Source: Paracyclopina nana
Lineage: Eukaryota; Arthropoda; Copepoda; Cyclopoida; Cyclopettidae
NCBI GenBank assembly: GCA_019096065.1
Contig: JAGUCH010000003.1
Coordinates: forward strand, 1,922,001-1,986,000
Length of the DNA stretch: 64,000 nt
Direction: 5' to 3'
Under the pieces are notes generated by a model that was given only the letters and a program-made list of their open reading frames with translations, was not told the origin of the DNA and did not search any database. Every line of letters starts with the position of its first letter. The first letter of the stretch is position 1. Of the stretch, positions 9,640 to 19,936 are shown piece after piece. The position numbers and the translations under genes were made by a program.

Positions 9640-11661
9640 ACTTGTGACTTAACTAGCTTGGGCTAACTTGGTAAAACACAAACTACTTAGGACTGACTTG
9701 GGTAGCCAAGCCTTATTAAGCTTTACCTTGTGCAGCCCCTTAAGGAGTGACTTGAGTCACCATTTCTGACTTTGGAAACCATAGCTGACTTGAGCAGCAA
9801 TGGATTACTTGGATAACCATGACTGACGTAGATTTACCAGGACATAGGTAGATTTTGGGCAGCCAGGTCCAAGAACTGACTAATCTATTACTTGGTCTTG
9901 GTCTTTCAGTTGGTCATGATCAGCATTGTGATCAAAGACACTAGTCAGTCCATGTGGACAGTTGGGACTCCTACCCTTGGATCCACAATGGATCGTCCCT
10001 GGATAGACTATGACAAATTGGCCTCTCCTGAACAAAACAAATCGTTCTTGGATCAACTAATTTTACAGATAAGCTTTTCATTGCTGAAACTGTTTTTTTT
10101 CTAACCTGGCTTCGCTGATGAGCCAATCAAACTGCTGCTCCTGATCACATGACAAGTTTCACGTGCTACAGTCTTTCCAAATATGCTTGCCCAAAAAGCG
10201 CCATCTAGTGAAAAAGTTTTTCCCTCCAATGGCTTATAAGAAAAAGGTGCCATGTCAAATTCGCGACTTTTTTGGGATGAGCATGAAAGTGGCATTTTGA
10301 ACCACTGTGCAACTGTACTTGAATTGGCTGGACAAATTGTTCTTGAATCAACTATGAAAACATAGTTTTTGGATCTACAAACAGATCATCTTTGGATAGA
10401 CAAAAGATGGACAGTATGTGCATCAACATGACTAGTCAGCCCTGGATCGACTGGGAAAACATACTGTTCTTGCATCGACTGAAAATTTCACTTTTCAAGC
10501 TTTTTTCAAACTTTTCACTATTTTACATAAAGGAAAAAATGGTGATTAAGTCACCGTATTCAAATAAGCTTTTTCAACTTTCAAGCTTTTCAAAATTTGG
10601 TTCAAGCAATCCCAAGCTTTGTGCTGTTGTAGCTCAAGCTTTCAAGCCAAGCAGAAACTCATGCCATCAAAAAGCATTAAAATACTGTCTCAAATCTAGC
10701 TATACTTTTGCTGTAAGAGTCTAAATTTAGTAGCTGAGCACTTTCTCCAGCCATGGTAGTCTCTTTTGCCAGTCTATCCAAGGATAGTCTGCTCTGCAAG
10801 TCTATCCAAGGACAGTATGTTTTTGTCAATCCAGGGACAGTTTGTTCCTGCATTCTAACAATGTACATACAATACGTTCTAGCTTTCAATCCAAGTATGA
10901 TCCATTTTTTGGTGCAGGGACAATCAGTTATGTCAGGCTATCCAGTCACAGTTTGTTATACTTGTCCCAGGTCCTGCTAGGTCATACTAGTCTATCCAAG
11001 GACTATCCGTTTCATTGATCCAAGGACTGTTTATCTTCAAAGTTGATCCAGGGACTATGAGTTATGTCTGTCTATCCAAGGACAATATGTTGCAGTCTAT
11101 CTAAGGACAGTATGTCCTAGTTGATCCAAGCATGGCCACCCAATAGTTGGTCCTGGTTCTAGCAAACAGTTGGTCCTGGTCTGAGTTCGTCTCAGTTGAT
11201 CCATGCATAGGACACAGGTCTTCTTAATATTAGCATATTTGAACCTGAGTGCAACTACTAGTTCAACTGAATATCAGAGAGAGCGGCAATCTTGGCTAGC
11301 TGAGATCTACACGAGCCCTCCAAAATTTGCAAAGGTCGAACTTATTTACTTGGCGAGGTGGAGTGACCGAAAAATTCTCCTAAAAATCCTAAAAATTGCG
11401 CCACCTATGACTTTGACCAGTTTCAACCTTTGCAATCTGCTCAGCAATGTGTGTTGGAAGATTGCCGCTCTCTCTTATAACATAGTTAAACTAGCAACTA
11501 CACATATTGTGACTCAGCTCCATTTAAAAGTGAAGGTTGCTGAAGGAAAAAGCTTTGTGATATGAAGCATGCTTTCCATTTTTTATTTAAATAAAGGGCT
11601 ACTTTCAAATATTTCTGTAGGCCCGCCCTCCACTGTCCATTTATGGACGCCTTTACCTAGT
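9640..11661 (+). repeat. Left arm of a 2 kb inverted duplication
   Basis: This segment matches the reverse complement of 32288-34390 with few differences. The shared parts are the TTGGAT phrase arrays, the segments around 10100-10330 and 10440-10700, a 120-codon open stretch at 11203-11565, and the last bases at the edge (CTTTACCTAG). The right arm has an extra insertion at about 33076-33180. Between the arms lie 20.6 kb that include the GPCR gene and the Mutator-like element. They may be two opposite insertions of one element or a true inverted duplication. Confidence 0.85.
11203..11565 (+). repeat. Conserved palindromic core of the inverted arm
   Basis: A 120-codon open frame is present in both arms (here and, on the minus strand, 32384-32746). 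Most differences between the copies change amino acids. The segment contains an internal inverted repeat (AGAGAGAGCGGCAATCTT against AAGATTGCCGCTCTCTCT). It is more likely a structured repeat than a protein-coding gene. Confidence 0.5.
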
Positions 11662-11704
11662 TTTACTATTGAAGCTCCTAAGTGTAAGATGCATAGAACA
11701 TTTT

Positions 11705-12160
11705 ATAACTTTGTCACGTCGGACATTTTACAACTTGACAAAATCTGTCAGACATTTTACATCGTGTCGTGTCGGACATTTTGTTATTTGACAAATCCTG
11801 TCGGACATTAAACATTCTATTTGTCGGACATTCTACAACTATGACAAATCTCTTCGGGCAAAAAACACAGTAGATGTCGGACATTTTGCAACTAGACTTG
11901 TCGGTCATTTTACAACTTGATTTTCGGACATAAAAAGTTCCCCCGCTCAAACGGGTGCCATCATTTCGTCCGAAAATTTGCGGTATAGATGTACTTTAAT
12001 CGAAAAGATTTGCCTAGTTGTTTTTAGTCCGACTCATTTTTGGTGACAGGTAGTGTACTATCTCCGACCAAATCTATCTAGTTGTACTATCTTCGAAAAA
12101 TCTAGTTGTACTTTGTTCGAAATTATCTGCCTAGTTGTATTTGCTCTGAAAATATTTCAA
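11705..12160. repeat. Phrase-repeat array, GGACATTTTACAAC type
   Basis: From 11705 to 11945 the phrase TCGGACATTTTACAACT with variable spacers runs in one orientation. From 11960 to 12160 related phrases (TCCGAAAATTTG, TCTAGTTGTACTTT) run in the other. The switch is at the junction TTCCCCCGCTCAAACGGG near 11938-11955. The array at 12570-12775 repeats the pattern in reverse and ends with a similar GTTTCCCCGCTCAAAC. Confidence 0.65.
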
Positions 12161-12569
12161 CTCTCAACTCTCACCTAATTTTGGTTTCTCAATTTTTCCA
12201 AATTCAGCCATTAAGCCTGCCCGTCATATGAACAGTAGAGGTAAAGATATTTTTAAGAAATTCACACTTTTTGTATTTATTAAAATTATTTAGCTTAACC
12301 ATAATGATGAGTGAACGAGTGAAGACCAATGAGAACAGCAACAACAAGACTAGCAACAACGAGTTTATGCTGTTTAACAGTTTATGATTTGTTTGAGAGA
12401 GAAAGCTTGTTTAAGGATGGTATTCATCTATCAAGGACAGGATGTGATTTGTTGGCAAAAGTTATTTTTAATAAAGTTCTTGAAATAGATTTAACGCCAT
12501 AAAGGGCATATCTGGTGAAATCAATTCAGAGATAATACAACTAGAAGGGTTTGGACATTTAACTACTGA
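12161..12569. other. Interior between two phrase arrays
   Basis: This AT-rich stretch lies between the inverted phrase arrays at 11955-12160 and 12570-12775. No gene was recognised. It would be the interior of a roughly 0.85 kb foldback-like element. Confidence 0.4.
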
Positions 12570-12780
12570 ACAAATTATTTCGGAGGTAGTACAACCAGGC
12601 AAAACATTTCGGAGACAGTACAACTAGGCGAGTTCGGACATTTTACAACTGTGAATAATTGGTCGGACATAGTGCCACTCAACTTTTCGGAGATAAAACT
12701 ACTCAACTTTTCGGAGATAAAACTACTCAACTTTTCGGAGATTTTACAACTAGATTTTCGGAGATAAAATGTTTCCCCGC
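12570..12780. repeat. Phrase-repeat array, TTTTCGGAGATAAAACTACT type
   Basis: Three near-identical units of about 26 bp (CTACTCAACTTTTCGGAGAT) at 12690-12745 are flanked by more diverged copies. The orientation is opposite to 11960-12160, so the two arrays act as the inverted ends of one element (about 11940-12790). Confidence 0.65.
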
Positions 12781-12835
12781 TCAAACTAAATAATAATTTG
12801 AGGTGTTCATGGTCCCTCGGTAAAATTACCGGTCT

Positions 12836-13062
12836 CAGGACTTTTGCCCATGAGACTTTTGCCCCTGGGAACTTTTGCCTGTAGGATATTTGCCCTTGAG
12901 ACATTTGCCCTTAGGGACGTTTGCCTTTGGGGGCATTTGCCCTTGAGGACGTTTGCCCTTGGGGACTTTTGCCCTTGGGGACTTTTGCCCTTGGGGACTT
13001 TTGCCCCTGGGGACTTTTGCCCTTGGGGACTTTTGCCCTGGCCTTGGAGACTTTTGCATTTG
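12836..13062 (+). repeat. 16-bp minisatellite (GGGGACTTTTGCCCTT)
   Basis: About fourteen tandem units of 14-17 bp with consensus GGGGACTTTTGCCCTT occur, perfect in the middle (12955-13040) and degenerate at the edges. Open frames on both strands here are only the periodicity of the repeat. Confidence 0.9.
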
Positions 13063-14281
13063 TTTAGTCAATCTTAGAGGCATCGATAAGCATAACAATG
13101 CACACAGGGCCAGTGAAGGCAGTGATGCTTTATTTCGTCCGGTTTGATTTTTCCGTCAAATTGAAGCTGCTTAATGGCGCTCGAAAATAATAGCAAAATT
13201 TGATTTTTTGGCCACCCAAATCTTCCAAGGTTGCAAACAGTAACAGCTGAATTCAACTGGAATCAAGTATTTGAGCGTCAGGGAGACTCATAAGCCTTGA
13301 ATTCTGGTGATCCATGCTGCTCCCAAAGAGATCAGCTTATTTAGTTTGAACTTTGTTCTGGAAAGTGAACAACTTTTTTGAGGCCGATTTTGGGGCATTA
13401 ATCATTAGGCAAAATCAACTACAAATGCTTGAATACTTTCGGCAAGATCAAAAATCAATCTGAAGTACAAATTTTTAAAGATGTCCAGCTCAGAACAGGT
13501 TTTTGTCACCATTTTCTTGGCCATACTGTTTTGCTGCTTTTTTCCTTGTTATGACTTGGTCTCAAAATTAGACTTTTTTTATCAGCTGAGCTGATCAGAG
13601 TTCATGTGTCTCTGCTGAGTGAATTTGGACGAGTTGGATCATAAACTAAGTGTTGAGGGAAAAAAGTTGAAAAAAAAACAGTTTTCCGATTTTGGCCCAA
13701 ACGGACAAAATGAAGCCTCCCTGGCCCAGTGTGCAGTGAATAACACCAGTTCCTAAAAGCTACGACATCTGATAGTAATTCGTGGAGCTACGAAGAATTG
13801 TAGATCAATGACATATTTTTTCGTAAGGTAAGGCAAAAAAGTTACAAAAAAGTAGAAAAGATGAACAGGGCATTAAAGCTACCTAGGGTTAGCTCTAAAA
13901 TTAGCTTTCAATCTTTTTAACATTGAATAATGAAAGCCATAAAAGGATCACGGCAAGAATGTTTTAAAAGATGGTTTCATCCAGAAACTACCACGTTTGT
14001 ATTTGAAAGGGAGCTGGATTCAGTTGCTATGAGCCAACGGCATCAATTAGCTTTCAAATCCAAGCAGTTGCAAATGGAAAGATTTCGTTGGTGGAAATTT
14101 TATGCATGAAGTAGCACAAGTAGGTTCATCTCGGAATCAGAATAGGATGTAATAGGGAAATGGATGACAAATACAGCTTTATTTCACGCTTCAATGGCAT
14201 GGATTAATTGATTCACATCATATACAGTAAAATTGGAGCCTGACATTTCTCATCGGCCATCACAGAGCCTTAGATTACATC
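13063..14281. other. Intergenic, unassigned
   Basis: AT-rich sequence in which I recognise no gene or clear repeat ends. A TGCCCTGTTCATCT-like sequence stands inverted at 13859-13872. Confidence 0.4.
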
Positions 14282-14541
14282 AACTATTGTTGAAGAATTC
14301 AGGCTTTTCTTGCAGCAACAGGACTCGTTGGGGGGACCCAAGAGAGAAAATACCACTTGAAGGGGACGACTTAGTTGCATTTGCCTGCAAATAAGAGACA
14401 TCCCTTTTTTTATAACCATGAATCGAATTTCCACGTGAATTATTATTAAGCTTAGAGATAAGACTTTCTGCATTGCGAACAAATTCACGTTGAATTTGAG
14501 CCATAGCTACGTACCCAAAGTTTGACAACTTACTATGCGTT
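14282..14541 (-). other. Open frame interrupted by the Mutator-like element (part 2)
   Basis: On the minus strand this is an open frame ending SPQRVLLLQEKPEFFNNS and a stop near 14280. Removing the element at 14551-22340 and one copy of its 9-bp duplication makes the frame continuous with 22341-22382. There it is preceded by an acceptor-like TTATCTTCTTAG, giving about 99 codons that read through the target site. This could be a terminal exon or 3' UTR of the GPCR gene upstream or of another gene, or a chance open frame. No domain is recognised. Confidence 0.3.
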
Positions 14542-14748
14542 GAAAGCAAGGGGACCATATAAAATGCCCAAATGGCCCAAAATGGCCCAAATGGCCCAAA
14601 ATTTTAAAACCTTAAAATTTCAACCCATGCAGCACCCTTGGGCAATGAGGAGTCCAAATATGAAAATTATTTTTGCCTAACTCAAAGGAAAGTCACTTAA
14701 ATATTAACTTAAAGATTAAAAAAAATACAGTATAATAGCCTGGAGGCC

Positions 14749-17390
14749 CAAATGGCCCAAAATTTTAGATTTGAAAAATTCCAATGCAGAATGATCCCTT
14801 GTGACAAGGAGAGTGCACTCATAAAATTTGACAATCCTAATACAAAAGGAAGTGCCTTAAATAATAACTTAAACATTGTTAATGTGCCAGGCACAAAGTG
14901 GCCCAAAATTTTAGATTTGAAAAATTCCAATGCAGAATGATCCATTGTGACAAGGAGAGTGCACTCATAAAATTTGACAATCCTAATACTTAAGGAAGTG
15001 CCTTAAATAATAACTTAAACATTGTTAATGTGCCAGGCACAAAGTGGCCCAAAATTTTAGATTTGAAAAATTCCAATGCAGAATGAACCCTTGTGACATG
15101 GAGAGTGCACTCATAAAATATGACAATCCTAATACTTAAGGAAGTGCCTTAAATAATAACTTAAACATTGTTATTGTGCCAGGCACAAAGTGGCCCAAAA
15201 TTTTAGATTTGAAAAATTCCAATGCAGAATGATCCCTTGTGACTAGGAGAGTGCACTCATAAAATTTGACAATCCTAATACTTAAGGAAGTGCCTTAAAT
15301 AATAACTTAAACATTGTTATTGTGCCAGGCACAAAGTGGCCCAAAATTTTAGATTTGAAAAATTCCAATGCAGAATGAACCCTTGTGACTAGGATAGTGC
15401 ACTCATAAAATTTGACAATCCTAATACTTAAGGAAGTACCTTAAATATTAACTTAAACATTGTTATTGTGCTAGGCACAAAGTGGCCCAAAATTTTAGAT
15501 TTGAAAAATTCCAATGCAGAATGATCCCTTGTGACTAGGAGAGTGCACTCATAAAATTTGACAATCCTAATACAAAAGGAAGTACCTTAAATAATAACTT
15601 AAACATTGTTATTGTGCTAGGCACAAAGTGGCCCAAAATTTTAGATTTGAAAAATTCCAATGCAGAATGATCCATTGTGACAAGGAGAGTGCACTCATAA
15701 AATTTGACAATCCTAATACTTAAGGAAGTGCCTTAAATAATAACTTAAACATTATTAATGTGCCAGGCACAAAGTGGCCCAAAATTTTAGATTTGAAAAA
15801 TTCCAATGCAGAATGATCCCTTGTGACTAGGATAGTGCACTCATAAAATTTGACAATCCTAATACTTAAGGAAGTGCCTTAAATAATAACTTAAACATTG
15901 TTATTGTGCTAGGCACAAAGTGGCCCAAAATTTTAGATTTGAAAAATTCCAATGCAGAATGATCCCTTGTGACAAGGAGAGTGCACTCATAAAATTTGAC
16001 AATCCTAATACTTAAGGAAGTGCCTTAAATAATAACTTAAACATTGTTAATGTGCCAGGCACAAAGTGGCCCAAAATTTTAGATTTGAAAAATTCCAATG
16101 CAGAATGATCCCTTGTGACTAGGATAGTGCACTCATAAAATTTGACAATCCTAATACTTAAGGAAGTGCCTTAAATAATAACTTAAACATTGTTATTGTG
16201 CTAGGCACAAAGTGGCCCAAAATTTTAGATTTGAAAAATTCCAATGCAGAATGATCCATTGTGACAAGGAGAGTGCACTCATAAAATTTGACAATCCTAA
16301 TACTTAAGGAAGTGCCTTAAATAATAACTTAAACATTGTTAATGTGCCAGGCACAAAGTGGCCCAAAATTTTAGATTTGAAAAATTCCAATGCAGAATGA
16401 ACCCTTGTGACATGGAGAGTGCACTCATAAAATTTGACAATCCTAATACTTAAGGAAGTGCCTTAAATAATAACTTAAACATTGTTATTGTGCCAGGCAC
16501 AAAGTGGCCCAAAATTTTAGATTTGAAAAATTCCAATGCAGAATGATCCCTTGTGACTAGGAGAGTGCACTCATAAAATTTGACAATCCTAATACAAAAG
16601 GAAGTGCCTTAAATAATAACTTAAACATTGTTATTGTGCCAGGCACAAAGTGGCCCAAAATTTTAGATTTGAAAAATTCCAATGCAGAATGAACCCTTGT
16701 GACTAGGATAGTGCACTCATAAAATTTGACAATCCTAATACTTAAGGAAGTACCTTAAATATTAACTTAAACATTGTTATTGTGCTAGGCACAAAGTGGC
16801 CCAAAATTTTAGATTTGAAAAATTCCAATGCAGAATGATCCCTTGTGACTAGGAGAGTGCACTCATAAAATTTGACAATCCTAATACAAAAGGAAGTACC
16901 TTAAATAATAACTTAAACATTGTTATTGTGCTAGGCACAAAGTGGCCCAAAATTTTAGATTTGAAAAATTCCAATGCAGAATGATCCATTGTGACAAGGA
17001 GAGTGCACTCATAAAATTTGACAATCCTAATACTTAAGGAAGTGCCTTAAATAATAACTTAAACATTATTAATGTGCCAGGCACAAAGTGGCCCAAAATT
17101 TTAGATTTGAAAAATTCCAATGCAGAATGATCCCTTGTGACTAGGATAGTGCACTCATAAAATTTGACAATCCTAATACTTAAGGAAGTGCCTTAAATAA
17201 TAACTTAAACATTGTTATTGTGCTAGGCACAAAGTGGCCCAAAATTTTAGATTTGAAAAATTCCAATGCAGAATGAACCCTTGTGACATGGAGAGTGCAC
17301 TCATAAAATATGACAATCCTAATACTTAAGGAAGTGCCTTAAATAATAACTTAAACATTGTTATTGTGCCAGGCACAAAGTGGCCCAAAA
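14749..17390 (+). repeat. Left arm: 18 tandem 146-bp repeats
   Basis: The phrase AAAGTGGCCCAAAATTTTAG recurs exactly every 146 bp (14895, 15041, 15187, 15333, 15479 and onward to 17377). Diagnostic variants also recur at 1314 bp (nine units): for example the ATTAAC variant at about 15450 and 16764, and the CATTATTAATG variant at about 15745 and 17063. This shows amplification of a nine-unit block. Confidence 0.93.
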
Positions 17391-17839
17391 GGGCCTGGCA
17401 AATGTGACGCCAGGGTTTAACACAAATGAGGCATTGCTTTTTTTGACTATAGGCCTACCCGATTTTTTTTGCTCAGCTCTTCAGGGGCCCCATGGGACCG
17501 CCAAAACACCAAAGATTTTTTCTCTGCGTGGCCGGGAAGTGCCTCAAATTCGAGGATTTTCATCCCCTTGCCATCCGCCATTTCGCGAATTTTTTTAATC
17601 ACGGAGCTTTAATTTTTCCGTCAAATTGCCGCGCGTTAATTGCGTAGCGCTCCCACTGTACTGTGTGACGTCACTCAGCACTAAGCTGAAAAAAACAAAA
17701 ACAGCTGCAATGTGCGCGTAACAGAATTCGAGCTCTGTGGTTTTCAGCTCAAATTCAAAGAGAGAAAAAAGAGCCCGTGAAAAACAGGCTCAAAACATTC
17801 ATTGTTAAAAAGCCTCAGATTGGGCCCTTGAAGCAGCCT

Positions 17840-18060
17840 CACATATCATGGCCATAGTATGGATTCGGTCGCTGATGCAGCCACAATATTCATAGTGAAA
17901 AGCCTCGGATTCGGCCGTCAAAAAGCCTCGGATTCGGCCGTCAAAAAGCCTTGGATTCGGCCGTCAAAAAGCCTCGAATTCGGCCGTTAAAGCAGCCTCA
18001 ACATTCACAGTCAAAAAGCCTCGGATTCGGCCGTCTAAGCAGCCTCAACATTTACTGTCA
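17840..18060 (+). repeat. Phrase array GCCTCGGATTCGGCCGTC (left)
   Basis: Five to seven copies of a phrase of about 24 bp (GCCTCGGATTCGGCCGTCAA) occur, some with AGCAGCCTCAACATTCACAG between. The array at 19015-19555 holds about twenty inverted copies. The two arrays form a second inverted layer inside the Spy-like element. Confidence 0.85.
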
Positions 18061-18076
18061 GAAGGTGTGGCCGGGC

Positions 18077-18600
18077 GTGGCCGCCAACCCTTGGCCTAGT
18101 TCACAAGACCTCAGCCAACATTGTGGAGGCGGAGGATATTTTATAGGCCCCGCCCTCCGCTTCACTGGCATACCTCAACTCGGCTGCCTGCTCAATGGAG
18201 TACAGTGGAAGCGAAAGACCCTCGATAGTAAAAGAGGGCGTGTCCGGGGAGTGGCCGCCAACCCTTGGACTAGTTCACAAGACCTCAGCCAACATTGTGG
18301 AGGCGGAGGATATTTTATGGGCCACGCCCTCCGCTTCACTGGCATACCTCAACTCGGCTGCCTGATCTATGGAGTACAGTGGAAGCGAAAGACCCTCGAT
18401 AGTAAAAGAGGGCGTGTCCGGGGAGTGGCTGCCAACCCTTGGACATGATCCCCAGTCATCAGCCAACATTGTGGAGGCCAAGGATATTTTATGGGCCACG
18501 CCCTCCGCTTCACTGGCATACCTCAACTCGGCTGCCTGCTCTGTGATACCTTGGTCCTCTATTAAACTGCTGCTTTACTAGAATCTTTAAGCTTTAAAAA
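18077..18600 (+). repeat. Three tandem 174-bp repeats
   Basis: Copies start near 18077, 18251 and 18425 with GTGGCCGCCAACCCTTGG; each ends with GACCCTCGATAGTAAAAGAG or a diverged form. Identity between copies is high. The open frames across them are a result of the periodicity. Confidence 0.9.
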
Positions 18601-18635
18601 AATCTGAAATGATGCTAATAAATATATTGTGTTTA

Positions 18636-18995
18636 TCACAGTTTTTTATACAAAAACACTTGGCATTTTGAAACTCCAGCAGACATCTTTATTGGATTGC
18701 CTCCATCCACCTCAAAAAATGAGCTGTCATCAAGGACATGAGCAGTGTAGTGCCCTGAATCCAAAGAGCCTTTGTGCTCAATAGCTGAAACCAGTTGGTA
18801 TTTTGCAGGTTCCCCCATAGTTGGTATGGCTAGAATTCCTCCAATGTCAACAGGGGCCTCCACTTTTTGACTTTGGCCATTCCTCCACAAGATCCTAATG
18901 ATGGAAACTACAAGGATTGGTGTGGGGTTGTTGAAGACCTTTTTCAGCTTCTCAGTGTAGGCTTGACCACAACTGCTGCATTTTCCCAGCCAAGG
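18636..18995 (-). pseudogene. Ubiquitin-specific protease (USP) C-terminal fragment
   Basis: The minus-strand frame reads LGKCSSCGQAYTEKLKKVF, then PVDIGGILAI, then YQLVSAIEHKGSLDSGHYTA and ends with CQVFLYKKL and a stop at 18636. YxLVSxIEHKGSxxSGHYTA is the His box of USP-family cysteine proteases, with the catalytic His, and KCQVFLYKK is the usual end of the fold; an upstream CxxC fits the USP zinc knuckle. The Cys box and most of the domain are absent. The open part is about 120 codons and is flanked by phrase repeats. It is most simply a captured host exon or a remnant of a protein of the ancestral element. Confidence 0.8.
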
Positions 18996-19014
18996 TGAGG
19001 TGTGCCTATGCCTA

Positions 19015-19555
19015 ATCCAAGGCTTTTTGTCTGTGAATGTTGAGGCTGCTTTATGGCCGAATCTGAGGCTTTTTTACGGCCGAATCCGAGGCTTATCTAC
19101 GGCCGAATCTGAGGCTTTTTTACGGCCGAAACCGAGGCTTTTTGACGACCGAATCCGAGGCTGCTTTGACGGCCGAATCCGAGGCTTTTCTACGGCCGAA
19201 TCAGAGGCTTTTCTACGGCCGAATCCGAGGCTTTTTGACGGCCAAATCCCAGGCTTTTTGACTGAGAATGTTGAGGCTGCTTTAACGGCCCAATCCGAGG
19301 CTGCTTTTCTACGGCCGAATCCAAGGCTGCTTTTCTACGGCCGAATCCGAGGCTTTTCTACGGCCGAATCTGAGGCTGCTTTTCTACGGCCGAATCCGAG
19401 GCTTTTCTACGGCCGAATCCGAGGCTTTTCTACGGCCGAATCTGAGGCTTTTTTACGGCCGAAACCGAGGCTTTTTGACAACCGAATCCGTGGCTTTTTG
19501 AAGGCCGAATCCGAGGCTTTTCTACGGCCGAATCCGAGGCTTCTTGACTGTGAAT
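19015..19555 (-). repeat. Phrase array GCCGAATCCGAGGCTTTTC (right)
   Basis: About twenty copies of the phrase TACGGCCGAATCCGAGGCTT with small variants occur. This is the inverse of the array at 17840-18060. The 228-codon plus-strand frame over it is a product of the periodic sequence, not a gene. Confidence 0.9.
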
Positions 19556-19936
19556 GCCTTGTTTCATCTACCTTTTTTGCTTCCTCTTTTTTCTGTTGGG
19601 CAGAAAATAAGCTGTTGGCCTGTTGCTGTTCGTGTTTTTCACGAACTGTTAATTATGATGACGTCACTACGGGGAGCGCTTCGTAACTAACGCGCGGCAA
19701 TTTGACGGAAAATATTTGAAAATGTCAATAAAAAAATTCGTGAAATGGCAGATGGCAAGGTGGATAAAAATCGTCGATTTGAGGCACTTCCCGGCCACGC
19801 AGAGAAAAAATCTTTGGTGTTTTGGCGACCCCATGGGGCCCCTGAAGAGCTGAGCAAAAAAAAATCGGGTAGGCCTATAGTCAAAAAAAGCAATGCCTCA
19901 TTTGTGTCAAATCCTGGCGTCACATTTGCCAGGCCC

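Larger units (their letters stand above)
17391..19936. mobile_element. Spy-like DNA transposon, 2.5 kb, non-autonomous
   Basis: The ends are inverted repeats of about 290 bp starting GGGCCTGGCAAATGTGACG. The element interrupts a 146-bp repeat unit exactly at CCCAAAA|TTTTAGAT: the left flank ends AAAA, the right flank begins TTTT, and intact neighbouring units read CCCAAAATTTTAGAT. There is therefore no target duplication. Precise insertion between AAA and TTT without duplication is the published signature of Spy elements, DDE transposons related to IS5, ISL2EU and PIF/Harbinger. Inside are inverted GGCCGAATCCGAGGC phrase arrays, a 174-bp triplication and a ubiquitin-protease fragment. No transposase was recognised. 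Confidence 0.8.

Noticed and set aside
11203-11565. 120-codon frame present in both inverted arms, as a possible protein
   Set aside because: Several differences between copies are amino-acid changes, the segment folds on itself, and there is no domain; conservation is explained by the repeat.
17951-18448. 165-codon frame
   Set aside because: It covers the phrase array and the 174-bp tandem repeats; periodicity explains it.
19000-19686. 228-codon plus-strand frame with repeated RPNPRLFYGRIRG-like units
   Set aside because: It is the translation of the GGCCGAATCCGAGG phrase array; no start context or unique domain.
17391-19936. Target duplication of 2-10 bp for the inner element
   Set aside because: Comparison with intact 146-bp units shows that no base is duplicated at the insertion point.
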